A stretch of 64,000 nt of DNA from Pseudomonas brassicacearum (GCF_003732265.1 NZ_MOBK01000002.1:1-64000); one strand, 5' to 3'. Shown: positions 1 through 8,678, counted from the stretch's first letter. Translations and numbers: made by a program. Notes: generated from the letters alone by a model not told the origin.

Positions 1-130
1 GCTGCTGTCAACACCTCTTTTTCAACTCCCTTTCGGGCTTCGATGACCTGAAGCCGCTCACTGCCGAAAACTGCGTAACTCTTTGTTTACCAAGGAGTTT
101 TCCGTTTCGACTGCGCCGGAAGTGGGGCGA

Positions 131-158
131 ATTATAGACATCCAGAATCTGCCGTCAA
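131..158 (-). promoter_or_regulatory. Probable rRNA operon P1 promoter (reading left, off the window)
   Basis: Read on the minus strand, TTGACG (153-158) is followed after 16 nt by a perfect TATAAT (131-136). An A-rich stretch resembling an UP element lies just upstream (about 159-184). A second TTGACA (6-11) lies further along the same strand, and its -10 would be outside the window. The intervening sequence matches my recollection of the leader in front of 16S rRNA genes in P. fluorescens, where two such promoters occur in tandem. The strong promoter is seen directly; the rRNA assignment is inference because the gene itself lies beyond the edge. The stretch 159-292 holds no gene. Confidence 0.65.
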
Positions 159-292
159 GTATTGATTTGGTTTTTCTATCGAACAATCCAAAATCACTGC
201 TATATATAGACGCGCCCGCCACGAATGCGCACTATATTGCCCAACCGCACTACATCAATACTCTCGCTTCCAATTTCGGACGATGCCACGCA

Positions 293-1180
293 ATGAATGA
301 TCAGCCCCGCAGCATTGCCTCGACCTTGTTCTCGGTAGGCCTTCTAATAATAGCCATGGCCTCGATCCAGTCCGGAGCATCCCTGGCCAAAAGCATGTTC
401 CCGGTTATTGGTGCTCAAGGAACCACCACTCTGCGCCTGATGTTCGCCAGCGTGATCATGCTGCTCATGCTGCGGCCATGGAGGGCGAAGCTCACCGCCA
501 AATCCCTGCGCACCGTCATCATTTATGGCATGGCGCTGGGCGGCATGAACTTCCTCTTCTATATGTCGTTACGCACCGTCCCCCTGGGCATTGCCGTAGC
601 CCTGGAATTCACCGGGCCGCTGGCAGTGGCGATCTATGCCTCGCGCCGGGCGATCGACTTTTTGTGGATAGCACTCGCGGCTATCGGGTTGCTGCTCTTG
701 ATCCCTACAGGCGCGACAAGTGCCGGAATTGACCTTGAAGGCGCCGGCTATGCTTTGGGCGCGGGTGTTTGCTGGGCGTTGTACATTCTTTTCGGGCAAA
801 AGGCCGGCGCCGACAACGGTGTGCAGACCGCTGCATTGGGCGTGATGATTGCTGCATTGTTCGTCGCCCCAATCGGCATCGTCCATGCCGGCGCCGCGCT
901 GCTGACTCCGTCGCTGATCCCGGTGGCTATCGGTGTAGCCATCCTGTCCACCGCCCTGCCCTACACGCTGGAGATGGTCGCCCTCACCCGAATGCCAGCC
1001 CGCACGTTCGGCACATTGATGAGCATCGAACCTGCGATTGGCGCGTTGTCAGGCCTGTTGTTCCTCCACGAATACCTTTCACTGTCACAGTGGATGGCTA
1101 TCTTGTGCATCATTCTGGCTTCCGTGGGTGCAACCATGACCATGGGCAGCAGTGCCAAGCCAGCGGTTGCGGCAGATTGA
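293..1180 (+). CDS. rhtA: EamA-family amino-acid exporter, RhtA-like
   Basis: This inner-membrane exporter of the drug/metabolite transporter superfamily has 295 residues in about ten hydrophobic segments, arranged as two EamA repeats of five. The first repeat carries the conserved stretch around LRLMFASVIM and LEFTGPLAVA, and the second ends in EPAIGALSGLLFLHE; both are typical of RhtA, a threonine/homoserine exporter. The reading frame stays open upstream to position 83, but that part is not membrane-like and overlaps the divergent promoter at 131-158. I therefore start at the ATG at 293, in front of the first membrane helix, although no strong ribosome binding site is visible. The substrate is inferred from family similarity only. 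Confidence 0.8.
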   Translation: MNDQPRSIASTLFSVGLLIIAMASIQSGASLAKSMFPVIGAQGTTTLRLMFASVIMLLMLRPWRAKLTAKSLRTVIIYGMALGGMNFLFYMSLRTVPLGIAVALEFTGPLAVAIYASRRAIDFLWIALAAIGLLLLIPTGATSAGIDLEGAGYALGAGVCWALYILFGQKAGADNGVQTAALGVMIAALFVAPIGIVHAGAALLTPSLIPVAIGVAILSTALPYTLEMVALTRMPARTFGTLMSIEPAIGALSGLLFLHEYLSLSQWMAILCIILASVGATMTMGSSAKPAVAAD

Positions 1181-1348
1181 TACAGGATTTGACGCAGGTC
1201 TGGTAATTACCGCTCAATTAGGCCATGTTTAGGCCCGCAACCCAGTGCCATACATGGATTTTTTCAGGATAGGGACATCAGAACGCTTCAGCGAAAGCGA
1301 ATGCAGCCAGACCCGGGCACAAGATCCGGGAACGCTATAAGGACAGCA

Positions 1349-1630
1349 ATGAAACGAATTTTGATATTGATCGCCGTACTTGCAGTTGCGGGCTGCGCGG
1401 CGACCTCGAAAACATCAGTCAAACATGGCAAGAAAGGGCTGCATATCAACTGTTCAGGGCTCTCATCCTCGTGGGACAAGTGCTACACCAGCGCCGCCAA
1501 CTCGTGCGCACCCAAGGGGTACAAGGTCATCGCCAAGTCGGGGGACGCGGTGGAAGAACCAGGCGATTATCCGTTCGGCCTCAATCCCGCCGGCTACACC
1601 AGCCGCAGCATGATCGTCATTTGCAAGTAG
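1349..1630 (+). CDS. Small putative lipoprotein, unknown function
   Basis: This is a 93-residue protein with a short N-terminal signal segment ending in the lipobox VAGC (Cys18 or so). It is probably lipidated and attached to an envelope membrane. The mature part is small, has several cysteines (NCSG, DKCYT, NSCAPKG, VICK), and ends in a GYTSRSMIVIC motif that I know from unnamed Pseudomonas proteins. An AAGGACAG Shine-Dalgarno-like sequence precedes the ATG at 1349; an in-frame upstream ATG at 1301 would bury the signal peptide. It converges with the TetR-type gene on the other strand, overlapping it by 14 nt. I do not recognise a function. Confidence 0.75.
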   Translation: MKRILILIAVLAVAGCAATSKTSVKHGKKGLHINCSGLSSSWDKCYTSAANSCAPKGYKVIAKSGDAVEEPGDYPFGLNPAGYTSRSMIVICK

Positions 1631-2189
1631 ATTGCTGCCGCCCGGCAATCTGGCGGCCAATCTCATCGTAGCTGGACTTCAACACATTACGCTGGATGTC
1701 TGGCGTCGCCAGCATCCGCGCGACCACCAGAGCACCGATGCATTGCGACAAAATGGCCCAAGCCAAGCTGTCGCTCTCCAGAATGCGCGCCCAACTCTCC
1801 TGTAGCTGACAAATCCAGCGCTCCGCCTGCTGACGAACCAGCACATCCGAACGAGCGATCTCTGCACCCAGCGCGGGTAACGCGCAGCCGGATTCTGGAT
1901 GCTCGACATGCGCCATGCTCAGGTAATGCTTGAGGCATCGCTGAAGCTTTTCGCGCCCCTGATCGGCGCTTAATCGCTCCAGGCTTTGGCACAGCTCACG
2001 CTCGACGATTGAAGCGAACAGTTCGTCTTTCGACGAAAAATGACTGTAGAAAGCCCCGCCGCTCAGGCCGATCGCCTTCATCAAACCGTCGACACCGACC
2101 GTGGAGAAACCTGACTTCTTGGCTGACACCGCGCTGCTTTCCAGCAGCCTCTCTTTGGTTTCCAACTTGTGACTGGCCGAGTAGCGCAT
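1617..2189 (-). CDS. TetR/AcrR-family transcriptional regulator
   Basis: This is a one-domain repressor of 190 residues. The N-terminal helix-turn-helix is plain (FSTVGVDGLMKAIGLSGGAFYSHF, residues about 29-52), followed by SSKDELFASI, as usual in TetR proteins. The remainder is an all-helical ligand domain. The start at 2189 is preceded by AGGA on the coding strand; an upstream in-frame start at 2237 would run into the operators. It is divergent from the SDR gene at 2280, and the twin palindromes at 2238-2262 between them are the likely binding sites. It therefore probably represses the SDR/isomerase pair as well as itself. The inducer is unknown. Confidence 0.85.
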   Translation of the reverse strand: MRYSASHKLETKERLLESSAVSAKKSGFSTVGVDGLMKAIGLSGGAFYSHFSSKDELFASIVERELCQSLERLSADQGREKLQRCLKHYLSMAHVEHPESGCALPALGAEIARSDVLVRQQAERWICQLQESWARILESDSLAWAILSQCIGALVVARMLATPDIQRNVLKSSYDEIGRQIAGRQQSTCK

Positions 2190-2237
2190 TGCCCATTCCT
2201 CAGATTGATCGTCTTGACGCGTACCAAATCGTAGCAT

Positions 2238-2262
2238 AACGTTCGTTTAGTTAACGATCGTT
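2238..2262. promoter_or_regulatory. Twin palindromic operator between tetR and SDR genes
   Basis: Two related 10-bp dyads sit in tandem: AACGTTCGTT (2238-2247, nearly palindromic) and AACGATCGTT (2253-2262, a perfect palindrome). Their centres are 15 bp apart. They lie between the divergent regulator (start 2189) and the SDR gene (start 2280). Binding by the neighbouring TetR-type protein is inferred from position. Confidence 0.6.
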
Positions 2263-2279
2263 TAGCAAAGGGATAACCC

Positions 2280-3008
2280 ATGAATAACAAGAAGGTCGTA
2301 CTGGTTGTCGGCGCGGGTGATGCTACCGGCGGCGCCATTGCCAAACGTTTTGCGAAGGAAGGCTACGTCGCCTGCGTCACCCGACGCAGTGCAGACAAAC
2401 TCCAGCCTCTGGTCGATGCCATCAAAGCCAACGGCGGTGACGCCCACGGTTTTGCCTGCGATGCGCGCAAGGAAGAAGAGGTGATTGCGTTAGTCGAGCA
2501 GATCGAAAGCGAGATCGGCCCCATCGAAGCGTTTGTGTTCAACATCGGCGCGAATGTGCCCTGCAGTATTCTTGAAGAAACAGCCCGCAAGTATTTCAAG
2601 ATTTGGGAAATGGCCTGTTTTTCAGGCTTCCTCAATGCTCGGGAAGTCGCCAAGCGCATGGCCAAGCGTCAACGGGGCACTATCCTGTTCACCGGAGCCA
2701 CCGCGGGTATGCGCGGTGCCGCGGGATTCGCAGCATTCGCCGGTGCCAAGCACGGCATTCGAGCCCTGGCCCAAAGCATGGCGCGTGAACTCGGCCCCAT
2801 GAATATCCATGTTGCTCACGTCGTCGTCGACGGCGCTATCGATACCGATTTCATCCGCGAGAGCTTCCCGGAAAAGTACGCAACCAAGGATGAGGACGGC
2901 ATTCTCAACCCCGAGCACATCGCCGAGAACTATTGGTACCTGCACAGCCAGCCACGGGACGCCTGGACGTTCGAACTGGATTTGCGGCCCTGGAGCGAAC
3001 GCTGGTAA
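2280..3008 (+). CDS. SDR-family protein lacking the classical catalytic Ser/Tyr
   Basis: This is a 242-residue Rossmann-fold protein of the short-chain dehydrogenase/reductase family. The N-terminal nucleotide-binding motif reads VVGAGDATGGAIAKRF, a variant of GxxxGxG. The NIGAN element matches the family NNAG position. The active-site region departs from the rule: the usual Ser is replaced in ILFTGATAG, and YxxxK reads FAGAK, so the catalytic Tyr is Phe while the Lys is kept. Either the activity differs or the protein binds rather than oxidises its ligand. It is the first gene after the twin operator and is followed after 36 nt by a DsbA-fold isomerase, so the two are probably co-transcribed. 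The substrate is unknown. Confidence 0.8.
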   Translation: MNNKKVVLVVGAGDATGGAIAKRFAKEGYVACVTRRSADKLQPLVDAIKANGGDAHGFACDARKEEEVIALVEQIESEIGPIEAFVFNIGANVPCSILEETARKYFKIWEMACFSGFLNAREVAKRMAKRQRGTILFTGATAGMRGAAGFAAFAGAKHGIRALAQSMARELGPMNIHVAHVVVDGAIDTDFIRESFPEKYATKDEDGILNPEHIAENYWYLHSQPRDAWTFELDLRPWSERW

Positions 3009-3044
3009 GCCCTACCCCTACAACAAAAACAGAGTGCACCGACC

Positions 3045-3635
3045 ATGAGCAAAACCGTGGAGTTCTTTTTCGACCTCGGCAGCCCGGCCACCTACCTGGC
3101 CTATACCCAGTTACCCAAAATCTGTGAGCAAACCGGTAGCCAACTGATTTACACGCCCATGCTGCTGGGTGGCGTCTTCAAGGCCACCGGTAACGCTTCG
3201 CCGGCGGTCATCCCGGCCAAGGGCCGCTACATGTTTCAAGACCTCGACCGCTATGCAAAGCGCTATGGCGTGCCGCTGAAATTCAATCCACATTTTCCCA
3301 TCAATACCCTGATGCTCATGCGTGCCGTGACCGGGATTCAGTTACGTCATCCCGAGCGCTTCCTCGCGTTTATCGACTGTCTGTTCAAGGCCCTCTGGGT
3401 CGAAGGTCGCAGCCTCGACGACCCCGCCACCGTCGCCGCCGTGTTGACACAAAACGGCTTTGACCCCAATGAAGTGCTCGTCCTCACAGCCGACGAAGAG
3501 GTCAAAGCCGCCCTCAAGGACAATACCGAGAAAGCGGTACAGCGCGGTGTGTTCGGGGCGCCGAGCATGTTCGTCGGCAATCAGTTGTTCTTCGGCCAGG
3601 ATCGGCTGGACTTCGTGGTTGAAGCCCTGAGTTAA
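3045..3635 (+). CDS. 2-hydroxychromene-2-carboxylate isomerase family protein (DsbA fold)
   Basis: This 196-residue protein belongs to the DsbA-like/kappa-class GST group that includes glutathione-dependent 2-hydroxychromene-2-carboxylate isomerases. The N-terminus VEFFFDLGSPATYLAY carries the Ser-Pro-x-x-Tyr-Leu element that supplies the catalytic serine. The C-terminal GVFGAPSMFVGNQLFFGQDRL is the conserved cis-Pro/substrate loop. There is no CxxC motif, so it is not a thiol oxidase. It follows the SDR gene by 36 nt and probably shares its TetR-controlled promoter. Its last 4 nt overlap the end of the convergent oxidoreductase gene. The real substrate is not deducible; a role in aromatic or xenobiotic metabolism is a guess from the family. 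Confidence 0.8.
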   Translation: MSKTVEFFFDLGSPATYLAYTQLPKICEQTGSQLIYTPMLLGGVFKATGNASPAVIPAKGRYMFQDLDRYAKRYGVPLKFNPHFPINTLMLMRAVTGIQLRHPERFLAFIDCLFKALWVEGRSLDDPATVAAVLTQNGFDPNEVLVLTADEEVKAALKDNTEKAVQRGVFGAPSMFVGNQLFFGQDRLDFVVEALS

Positions 3636-4630
3636 ATCTCGACCACCAACCGCCCCTGCGCACCTCCCGCAACGAGCAACTCATGGGCGGCCTCGGCAGT
3701 TTCCAGCGTGAACTGCCGAGGATCGAGCAGCGGTTTCAACTGACCCGCCTCAATCAGCCGCGTCGCGCCCTGAAGAATCTGGCCGTGACGTTCAAGCCCC
3801 TTACCGGTTAATAAAGGCAACAGCGTAAACACCCCGGAGTAAGTCGCCCCACGAAACGACAACGGCGCCAAACTGTGTTGGCCCCAGCCCAGACAGCTCA
3901 CGACATGCCCTTCATAAACCCGAACGGCCTTGAATGAATCATCCAATACCCCGCCGCCCACCGTGTCATAGACCACATCGAAACCCTCCCCCGAAGTGAA
4001 CTCAGCCACATAGTCCTCCACCGAAGACGCACGATAATCGATAAACGTTGCACCAAAACTTTCAATAAGCCCCTTATGACGCGCTGAACCCGTTGCAAAC
4101 ACTTCTGCACCCAAAGCCTGGGCTACTTGCACAGCCACGTGCCCGACACCACCCGCGCCACCGTGAATCAGCACTTTCTGACCGGCCCGAACCCGAGCCC
4201 GATCAACCAGCCCTTCCCACGCCGTGATCAATACCAATGGCAACCCTGCGGCCTCGCGCATGCTCAGATTTTTCGGCTTGAGCGCCAGAAGCCGCGAATC
4301 AACCACCGCGAACTCCGCGAGAGAGCCCTGCGCACCACCGATTCCGGTCGCCATCGCATAGACCTCATCACCCGGCAGCCACTCGCTGACGCCCTCTCCT
4401 ATTGCCTCAACGATCCCCGCGAGGTCCATGCCCAACACCGCCGGCAATGGCTGACGCGCATGGGCTGCCTGTCCCGCACGAATCTTCGCATCCAGCGGAT
4501 TCACCCCACTGGCCTTGATCCTCACCAACACTTGACCCGTTCCCGGCACAGGCCGCGGCAGAGAAACCAAGCGTAAAGGCCCATTGGCCGAGTCAACCAT
4601 CAGAGCGCGCATTTCAAGTGAGTCAGTCAT
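3632..4630 (-). CDS. Zinc-independent quinone oxidoreductase (MDR family)
   Basis: This 332-residue medium-chain dehydrogenase/reductase has an N-terminal GroES-like domain (NPLDAKIRAGQ, LGMDLAGIVEAIGEGV). A Rossmann domain follows, with the NADPH loop GGAGGVGHVAVQVAQALGA at about residues 157-175 and a STGSARH-type cofactor region. The structural-zinc cysteines are absent, which places it with quinone oxidoreductase/zeta-crystallin-like NADPH-dependent enzymes. It is divergent from a LysR-type regulator at 4735, which probably controls it. The 3' end overlaps that of the isomerase gene by 4 nt. Confidence 0.85.
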   Translation of the reverse strand: MTDSLEMRALMVDSANGPLRLVSLPRPVPGTGQVLVRIKASGVNPLDAKIRAGQAAHARQPLPAVLGMDLAGIVEAIGEGVSEWLPGDEVYAMATGIGGAQGSLAEFAVVDSRLLALKPKNLSMREAAGLPLVLITAWEGLVDRARVRAGQKVLIHGGAGGVGHVAVQVAQALGAEVFATGSARHKGLIESFGATFIDYRASSVEDYVAEFTSGEGFDVVYDTVGGGVLDDSFKAVRVYEGHVVSCLGWGQHSLAPLSFRGATYSGVFTLLPLLTGKGLERHGQILQGATRLIEAGQLKPLLDPRQFTLETAEAAHELLVAGGAQGRLVVEI

Positions 4631-4702
4631 TTCGCTAATTCCCGTCAGAAGTGAATGTCGAACTTATCTTCATCCAGTTCACTCATGCCGATAAGACGCC
4701 AT

Positions 4703-4716
4703 ATCGCTATAGTGAT
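4703..4716. promoter_or_regulatory. Candidate LysR-type operator dyad
   Basis: The 14-mer ATCGCTATAGTGAT is symmetric at 12 of 14 positions and lies between the divergent oxidoreductase (start 4630) and lysR-type (start about 4735) genes. LysR regulators commonly bind such T-N11-A dyads close to their own start. Assignment rests on position and symmetry only. Confidence 0.35.
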
Positions 4717-4734
4717 CATGCCCATACGGCATCA

Positions 4735-5655
4735 ATGAGAAACCCCGTGGACACACTCAACGCAATGGCCACGTTCGTCCGGGTCGTCGAACGTGGCAGC
4801 TTCTCGGCCGTTGCCCGAGAAATGCAGGCCAGCCAGCCGACTATCAGCAAACTATTAAGGGCGCTGGAAACCAGGCTGGGCGCCAAGCTGATTAGCCGCA
4901 GCACCCGACAACTGTCCCTGACCGATGAAGGTCAGCGCTACTACAACGAATGCCGGCAAATCCTGGCTGCCGTGGACGCGGCCGAACAGCGTTTTCGATC
5001 AGGACGCGAATCCGTCGCCGGCAATCTGAAAATCGGTTCCTCCGTGAGTTTCGGGCGCCTGCACATTGCACCGCGACTCCCTGAGTTTCTCAAAACGCAC
5101 CCTCAAGTTCAGATTGACCTGCAACTCAGCGATCAAAATCAGGACCTGGTCAGTGAAGGGCTGGACGTGACGTTCAGAATCGGCGAGTTGACCGACAGCG
5201 GCCTGCTTGCGCGTCACATTGGTACCACGCACCGGATCACGGTTGCAGCGCCTGACTACCTTGAGCAACACGGCGAACCGCACACCCCGGAAGAACTCGG
5301 CGCGCACAATTGCCTGCAATTCAATTTGCTGAGCAGTCAGAACCTATGGCATTACCAAAGAGGCAACCAACGCCACGAAGTGCTTATCAGGGGTAATGCG
5401 CAAAGCAACAACTCCGAGGCGATTCGCGAGATGGTGCTGGGGGGATTGGGCATTGCGCTGTCGCCGGTGTGGCTATTCAGCGAGGATCTGAAGGCCGGCC
5501 GTGTGCAGGCGATTTTGCAAGACTACACGGCACAGTCGCTGCCGATTCATGCCGTGTCCCCGGCGAATCGTCGCCAATCCGCCAGGGTCAGGGCTTTTGT
5601 CGACTATATGAGTCAGGCGCTCGAACAAGCGCCTGAACTCCAACCCGTCAAATAG
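4735..5655 (+). CDS. LysR-family transcriptional regulator
   Basis: This is a regulator of about 306 residues with an N-terminal winged helix-turn-helix (MATFVRVVERGSFSAVAREMQASQPTISKLLRALE) and a C-terminal periplasmic-binding-protein-like effector domain. The sequence closely follows the large group of LysR proteins that sit beside oxidoreductase genes. The start is uncertain: ATG at 4735 and GTG at 4747, the latter giving the common MDTLNAM start, are both possible, and neither has a strong Shine-Dalgarno sequence. It is divergent from the quinone oxidoreductase at 3632-4630, its probable target. Its last 8 nt overlap the end of the convergent aminopeptidase gene. The effector is unknown. 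Confidence 0.85.
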   Translation: MRNPVDTLNAMATFVRVVERGSFSAVAREMQASQPTISKLLRALETRLGAKLISRSTRQLSLTDEGQRYYNECRQILAAVDAAEQRFRSGRESVAGNLKIGSSVSFGRLHIAPRLPEFLKTHPQVQIDLQLSDQNQDLVSEGLDVTFRIGELTDSGLLARHIGTTHRITVAAPDYLEQHGEPHTPEELGAHNCLQFNLLSSQNLWHYQRGNQRHEVLIRGNAQSNNSEAIREMVLGGLGIALSPVWLFSEDLKAGRVQAILQDYTAQSLPIHAVSPANRRQSARVRAFVDYMSQALEQAPELQPVK

Positions 5656-7456
5656 CCGCGGTGCGGGTATTCAACCACTCAAGGGCAGCGCCCTCGAGCA
5701 ACGGGCTCAAGCGCTCGCGCACTTCGGCATGGTAAGCGTTGAACCACTGTTTCTCTTCCTGGGTCAGCAGCGACGGTTCAAGGCAACGGGTGTCGATCGG
5801 GCACAGTGTCAGGGTTTCGAACTTGAGGAATTCACCAAACTCGCTGGAACCCGCCTCGCGGTTCAGCGCCAGGTTCTCGATACGCACGCCCCAACGTCCC
5901 GGACGATAAGTGCCTGGCTCGATGGACGTAATCATGCCCGGTTGCATTGCAGTCTGCGGAGTAGCGGCGGCCTGATAGGCGATGACCTGCGGGCCTTCGT
6001 GAACGTTGAGGAAGTAACCAACGCCATGGCCGGTGCCGTGACCGTAGTCGACGCTTTCAGCCCAGATCGGCGCGCGAGCGATGGCATCGAGCAATGGCGA
6101 CAGAATCCCCCGAGGGAATTGCGCGCGGGACAGTGCGATCACGCCTTTGAGCACGCGTGTGCAATCGCGTTTCTGTTCGTCCGTCGGAGTACCGACGGGC
6201 ACCATTCGCGTGATGTCGGTGGTGCCACCCAGGTACTGACCGCCGGAGTCGATCAACAACAGACCGTCACCCTCGATCACTGCGTGCTCTTCTTCGGTGG
6301 CGTGGTAGTGCGGCATCGCGCCATTGGCGTTGAACGCGGCAATGGTGTTGAAGCTCAGCGACACGTAGCCCGGGCGTCGGGTACGTGCGGCCGTGAGGTG
6401 TTCGTCGATGGTCAGTTCGGTGATGCGCTCACGACCCTGGGCCGAGTCCAGCCAAGTGAAGAATTCGCACAGCGCCGCGCCGTCCTGCTCCATGGCCTGA
6501 CGAATGTGCTCGGCATCGGCCAGGCTTTTTTGCGACTTGGCGAGCGTGGTCGGGTTCAGGCCTTCGACCAGTTTTACGCCGCTGTCGAGGTTCTCCAGCA
6601 GACCGGCAGTGACGCGCGCCGGATCGACTTGCAGGCTCGCGCCGCTCGGCACGGCACGCAACGCAGCAGCTACTTCGCTGTAATCGCGCAGGGTCACGCC
6701 GTCTTGTTCAAGCACCGCACGCAGTTCAGCATCGACTTTGCTCAGGGCCACGAACAGAGTGGCCTGCTCCTGACTGATCAAGGCAAACGACACGAACACC
6801 GGGTTGAACGACACGTCGCCGCCGCGCAGATTGAACAGCCAGGCGATGTCATCGAGGGTGGCGATGAAATGCCAGTCAGCACCACGACCCTTCAACACCT
6901 CGCGCAGCTTCGCCAGTTTCTCGCCACGACTGACCGTCGCCTGCGGCGGCAAATGTTGATAAATCGGTTCATTCGGCAATGTCGGGCGATCGCTCCAGAC
7001 TTCGCTTAACAGATCGATGTCGGTACGCAGGCGGGCACCGCGTTCTTCGAGTTTGCCACCCAGCGTACGCGCCGACGCCACGGCCATCACCGCACCGTCC
7101 ACCGCGACGACGCCGCCTTCAGGGGTTTGTTCGGCCAGCCAGTCCAATGGACTTGGTTGACCCGGTTGCAGCTTGACCAGCTCGATGCCGCTGCCCTTGA
7201 GCTCCTTGGTCGCTTGCTCCCAGTAACGACTGTCGGCCCAGACGCCGGCAAAATCCGGGGTCACGATCAGTGTACCGACCGAGCCATGGAAGCCCGATAA
7301 CCACTGCCGTCCCTGCCAGTAACCCGGCAAATATTCCGACAGGTGCGGATCGGCCGACGGCACCAGCAAGGCATGAATGCCTTCTCGGCTCATCAGTTCG
7401 CGGGTTTGCGCCAGGCGCTGTGGCACCGATCCATTGATCGAAGGCTGCGTACTCAT
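5648..7456 (-). CDS. pepP: Xaa-Pro aminopeptidase (aminopeptidase P family)
   Basis: This 602-residue cytosolic metallopeptidase removes the N-terminal residue from peptides with proline in second position. It has the long, three-domain form: two creatinase-like N-terminal domains, then a pita-bread M24 domain. Metal ligands are visible as Asp in LLIDSGGQY, Asp in GGTTDITRM, His in GHGTGHGVGYFLNVHEGP, Glu in TSIEPGTY and Glu in GVRIENL. A good AGGAG ribosome binding site lies in front of the start at 7456. The cysteine desulfurase gene lies 64 nt downstream of this start, on the same strand, and is transcribed first. The symbol is given in the broad sense, because the 440-residue E. coli PepP is the shorter form. 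Confidence 0.88.
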   Translation of the reverse strand: MSTQPSINGSVPQRLAQTRELMSREGIHALLVPSADPHLSEYLPGYWQGRQWLSGFHGSVGTLIVTPDFAGVWADSRYWEQATKELKGSGIELVKLQPGQPSPLDWLAEQTPEGGVVAVDGAVMAVASARTLGGKLEERGARLRTDIDLLSEVWSDRPTLPNEPIYQHLPPQATVSRGEKLAKLREVLKGRGADWHFIATLDDIAWLFNLRGGDVSFNPVFVSFALISQEQATLFVALSKVDAELRAVLEQDGVTLRDYSEVAAALRAVPSGASLQVDPARVTAGLLENLDSGVKLVEGLNPTTLAKSQKSLADAEHIRQAMEQDGAALCEFFTWLDSAQGRERITELTIDEHLTAARTRRPGYVSLSFNTIAAFNANGAMPHYHATEEEHAVIEGDGLLLIDSGGQYLGGTTDITRMVPVGTPTDEQKRDCTRVLKGVIALSRAQFPRGILSPLLDAIARAPIWAESVDYGHGTGHGVGYFLNVHEGPQVIAYQAAATPQTAMQPGMITSIEPGTYRPGRWGVRIENLALNREAGSSEFGEFLKFETLTLCPIDTRCLEPSLLTQEEKQWFNAYHAEVRERLSPLLEGAALEWLNTRTAAI

Positions 7457-7520
7457 CGTGTCTCCTGCTAATCACTTCAGCTTATTGTTGAGTGCCGATC
7501 TGAGTCGGCGCTTTAAGGCG

Positions 7521-8678
7521 CTACTGCCAGAATGCCGGGGCACTGGCGCAGGCCGCTTTGATCAGTTCTACCGCTTGGTCGATGTCTTGCTCGGTGGTGA
7601 ACCGGCCGAGACTCAAGCGGATGGTGCGACTCGCCGAGCGGGCGTCATGCCCCAGGGCCAGCAGCACGTGGGATGGAACGTTGCTGGCGGAGTTACAGGC
7701 CGACGTCGCAGAAAAAGCGATCGAATGGCTCAACGCCGCAGAATTAAACTCACCTTCGCTGAACGTCAGGCTCAGGGTATGGGGAATGCGCTGGGCCGGG
7801 CTGCCATTGAGGCTAACACCGGGAAGGCTCAGCAACTGCTCAAGCAATCGCTCGCGCAAGCGCACGATCGTGGCTTTCTCGTCATTGAACACGTCGGCGG
7901 CCAAGGCGAAGGCCGCGCCCATGGCGGCGATCTGATGAGTCGCCAGGGTGCCGGAGCGCAACCCGCCTTCGTGACCACCGCCGTGAATCTGTGGCTGCAA
8001 GCGTTGTTGCGCGCGCGGACCGACGTACAACGCACCGATACCTTTGGGGCCGTAGATCTTGTGCGCGGAAAACGACATCAGGTCCACCGGCAGGCGCGCC
8101 AGATCAATGGCCACCTTGCCCGCGCCTTGAGCGGCGTCGACGTGAAACAACGCATCGCGCGCGCGCACGATTTCACCAATGGCGGCGATATCGTTGACCG
8201 TGCCCAGCTCGTTATTGACCAGCATCAGTGACACCAGGAAGGTGTCTTCGCGCATCGCTTCACTGACCGCTTGCGCAGTGATCAATCCATCGGCGTCAGG
8301 CACCAGATACGTGACCGCAACACCGGCGTCCTGCAATTGCTTCGCCGTGTCGAGAATCGCCTTGTGTTCGATCTGGCTGGTAATGATATGCCCGCCGCTG
8401 ACACCACGGGCCTGGGCCACGCCCTTGAGCGCGAGGTTGTTGGATTCAGTGGCGCCGGAGGTCCAGACAATCTGCTGCGCCGTGGCGCCAACCAGTTCGG
8501 CGACTTGCTGCCGGGCGTGCTCGACCGACTGTCGGGCTTGCTGGCCATAGGCATGGGAGCTGGACGCCGGGTTACCGAAATTGCCGGTAAAACCCAGACA
8601 CTCGACCATGACCTTGATGACCCGCTCATCCACCGGCGTGGTGGCGGCGTAATCGAAATACAACGGACGCTTATTCAT
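7521..8678 (-). CDS. Cysteine desulfurase (IscS/NifS class V aminotransferase)
   Basis: This 385-residue PLP enzyme converts cysteine to alanine and passes the sulfur on as a persulfide. The PLP lysine is in SFSAHKIYGPKGIGALYVG, the SGATESNNLA phosphate-binding stretch is intact, and the mobile-loop cysteine is in FSATSACNSASNVPSHVL near the C-terminus, as in IscS-type enzymes. It stands apart from any iscU/iscA/hscAB genes, so it is a second, stand-alone desulfurase, possibly for tRNA thiolation or general sulfur supply. It is followed 64 nt later by the aminopeptidase P gene on the same strand. A GGCGCAGC hairpin lies upstream at 8733-8755. Confidence 0.87.
   Translation of the reverse strand: MNKRPLYFDYAATTPVDERVIKVMVECLGFTGNFGNPASSSHAYGQQARQSVEHARQQVAELVGATAQQIVWTSGATESNNLALKGVAQARGVSGGHIITSQIEHKAILDTAKQLQDAGVAVTYLVPDADGLITAQAVSEAMREDTFLVSLMLVNNELGTVNDIAAIGEIVRARDALFHVDAAQGAGKVAIDLARLPVDLMSFSAHKIYGPKGIGALYVGPRAQQRLQPQIHGGGHEGGLRSGTLATHQIAAMGAAFALAADVFNDEKATIVRLRERLLEQLLSLPGVSLNGSPAQRIPHTLSLTFSEGEFNSAALSHSIAFSATSACNSASNVPSHVLLALGHDARSASRTIRLSLGRFTTEQDIDQAVELIKAACASAPAFWQ

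Noticed and set aside
83..292. N-terminal extension of the RhtA-like exporter.
   Set aside because: The extra 70 residues are not membrane-like and are encoded across the strong divergent promoter; the family start is at 293.
283..300. Five-codon ORF overlapping the start of the exporter gene, suggestive of a leader peptide.
   Set aside because: It has no ribosome binding site and no attenuator-like structure; chance is sufficient.
5729..7009. A 426-codon open frame opposite pepP.
   Set aside because: It is antisense to a complete aminopeptidase with all metal ligands; its translation has no recognisable motif.
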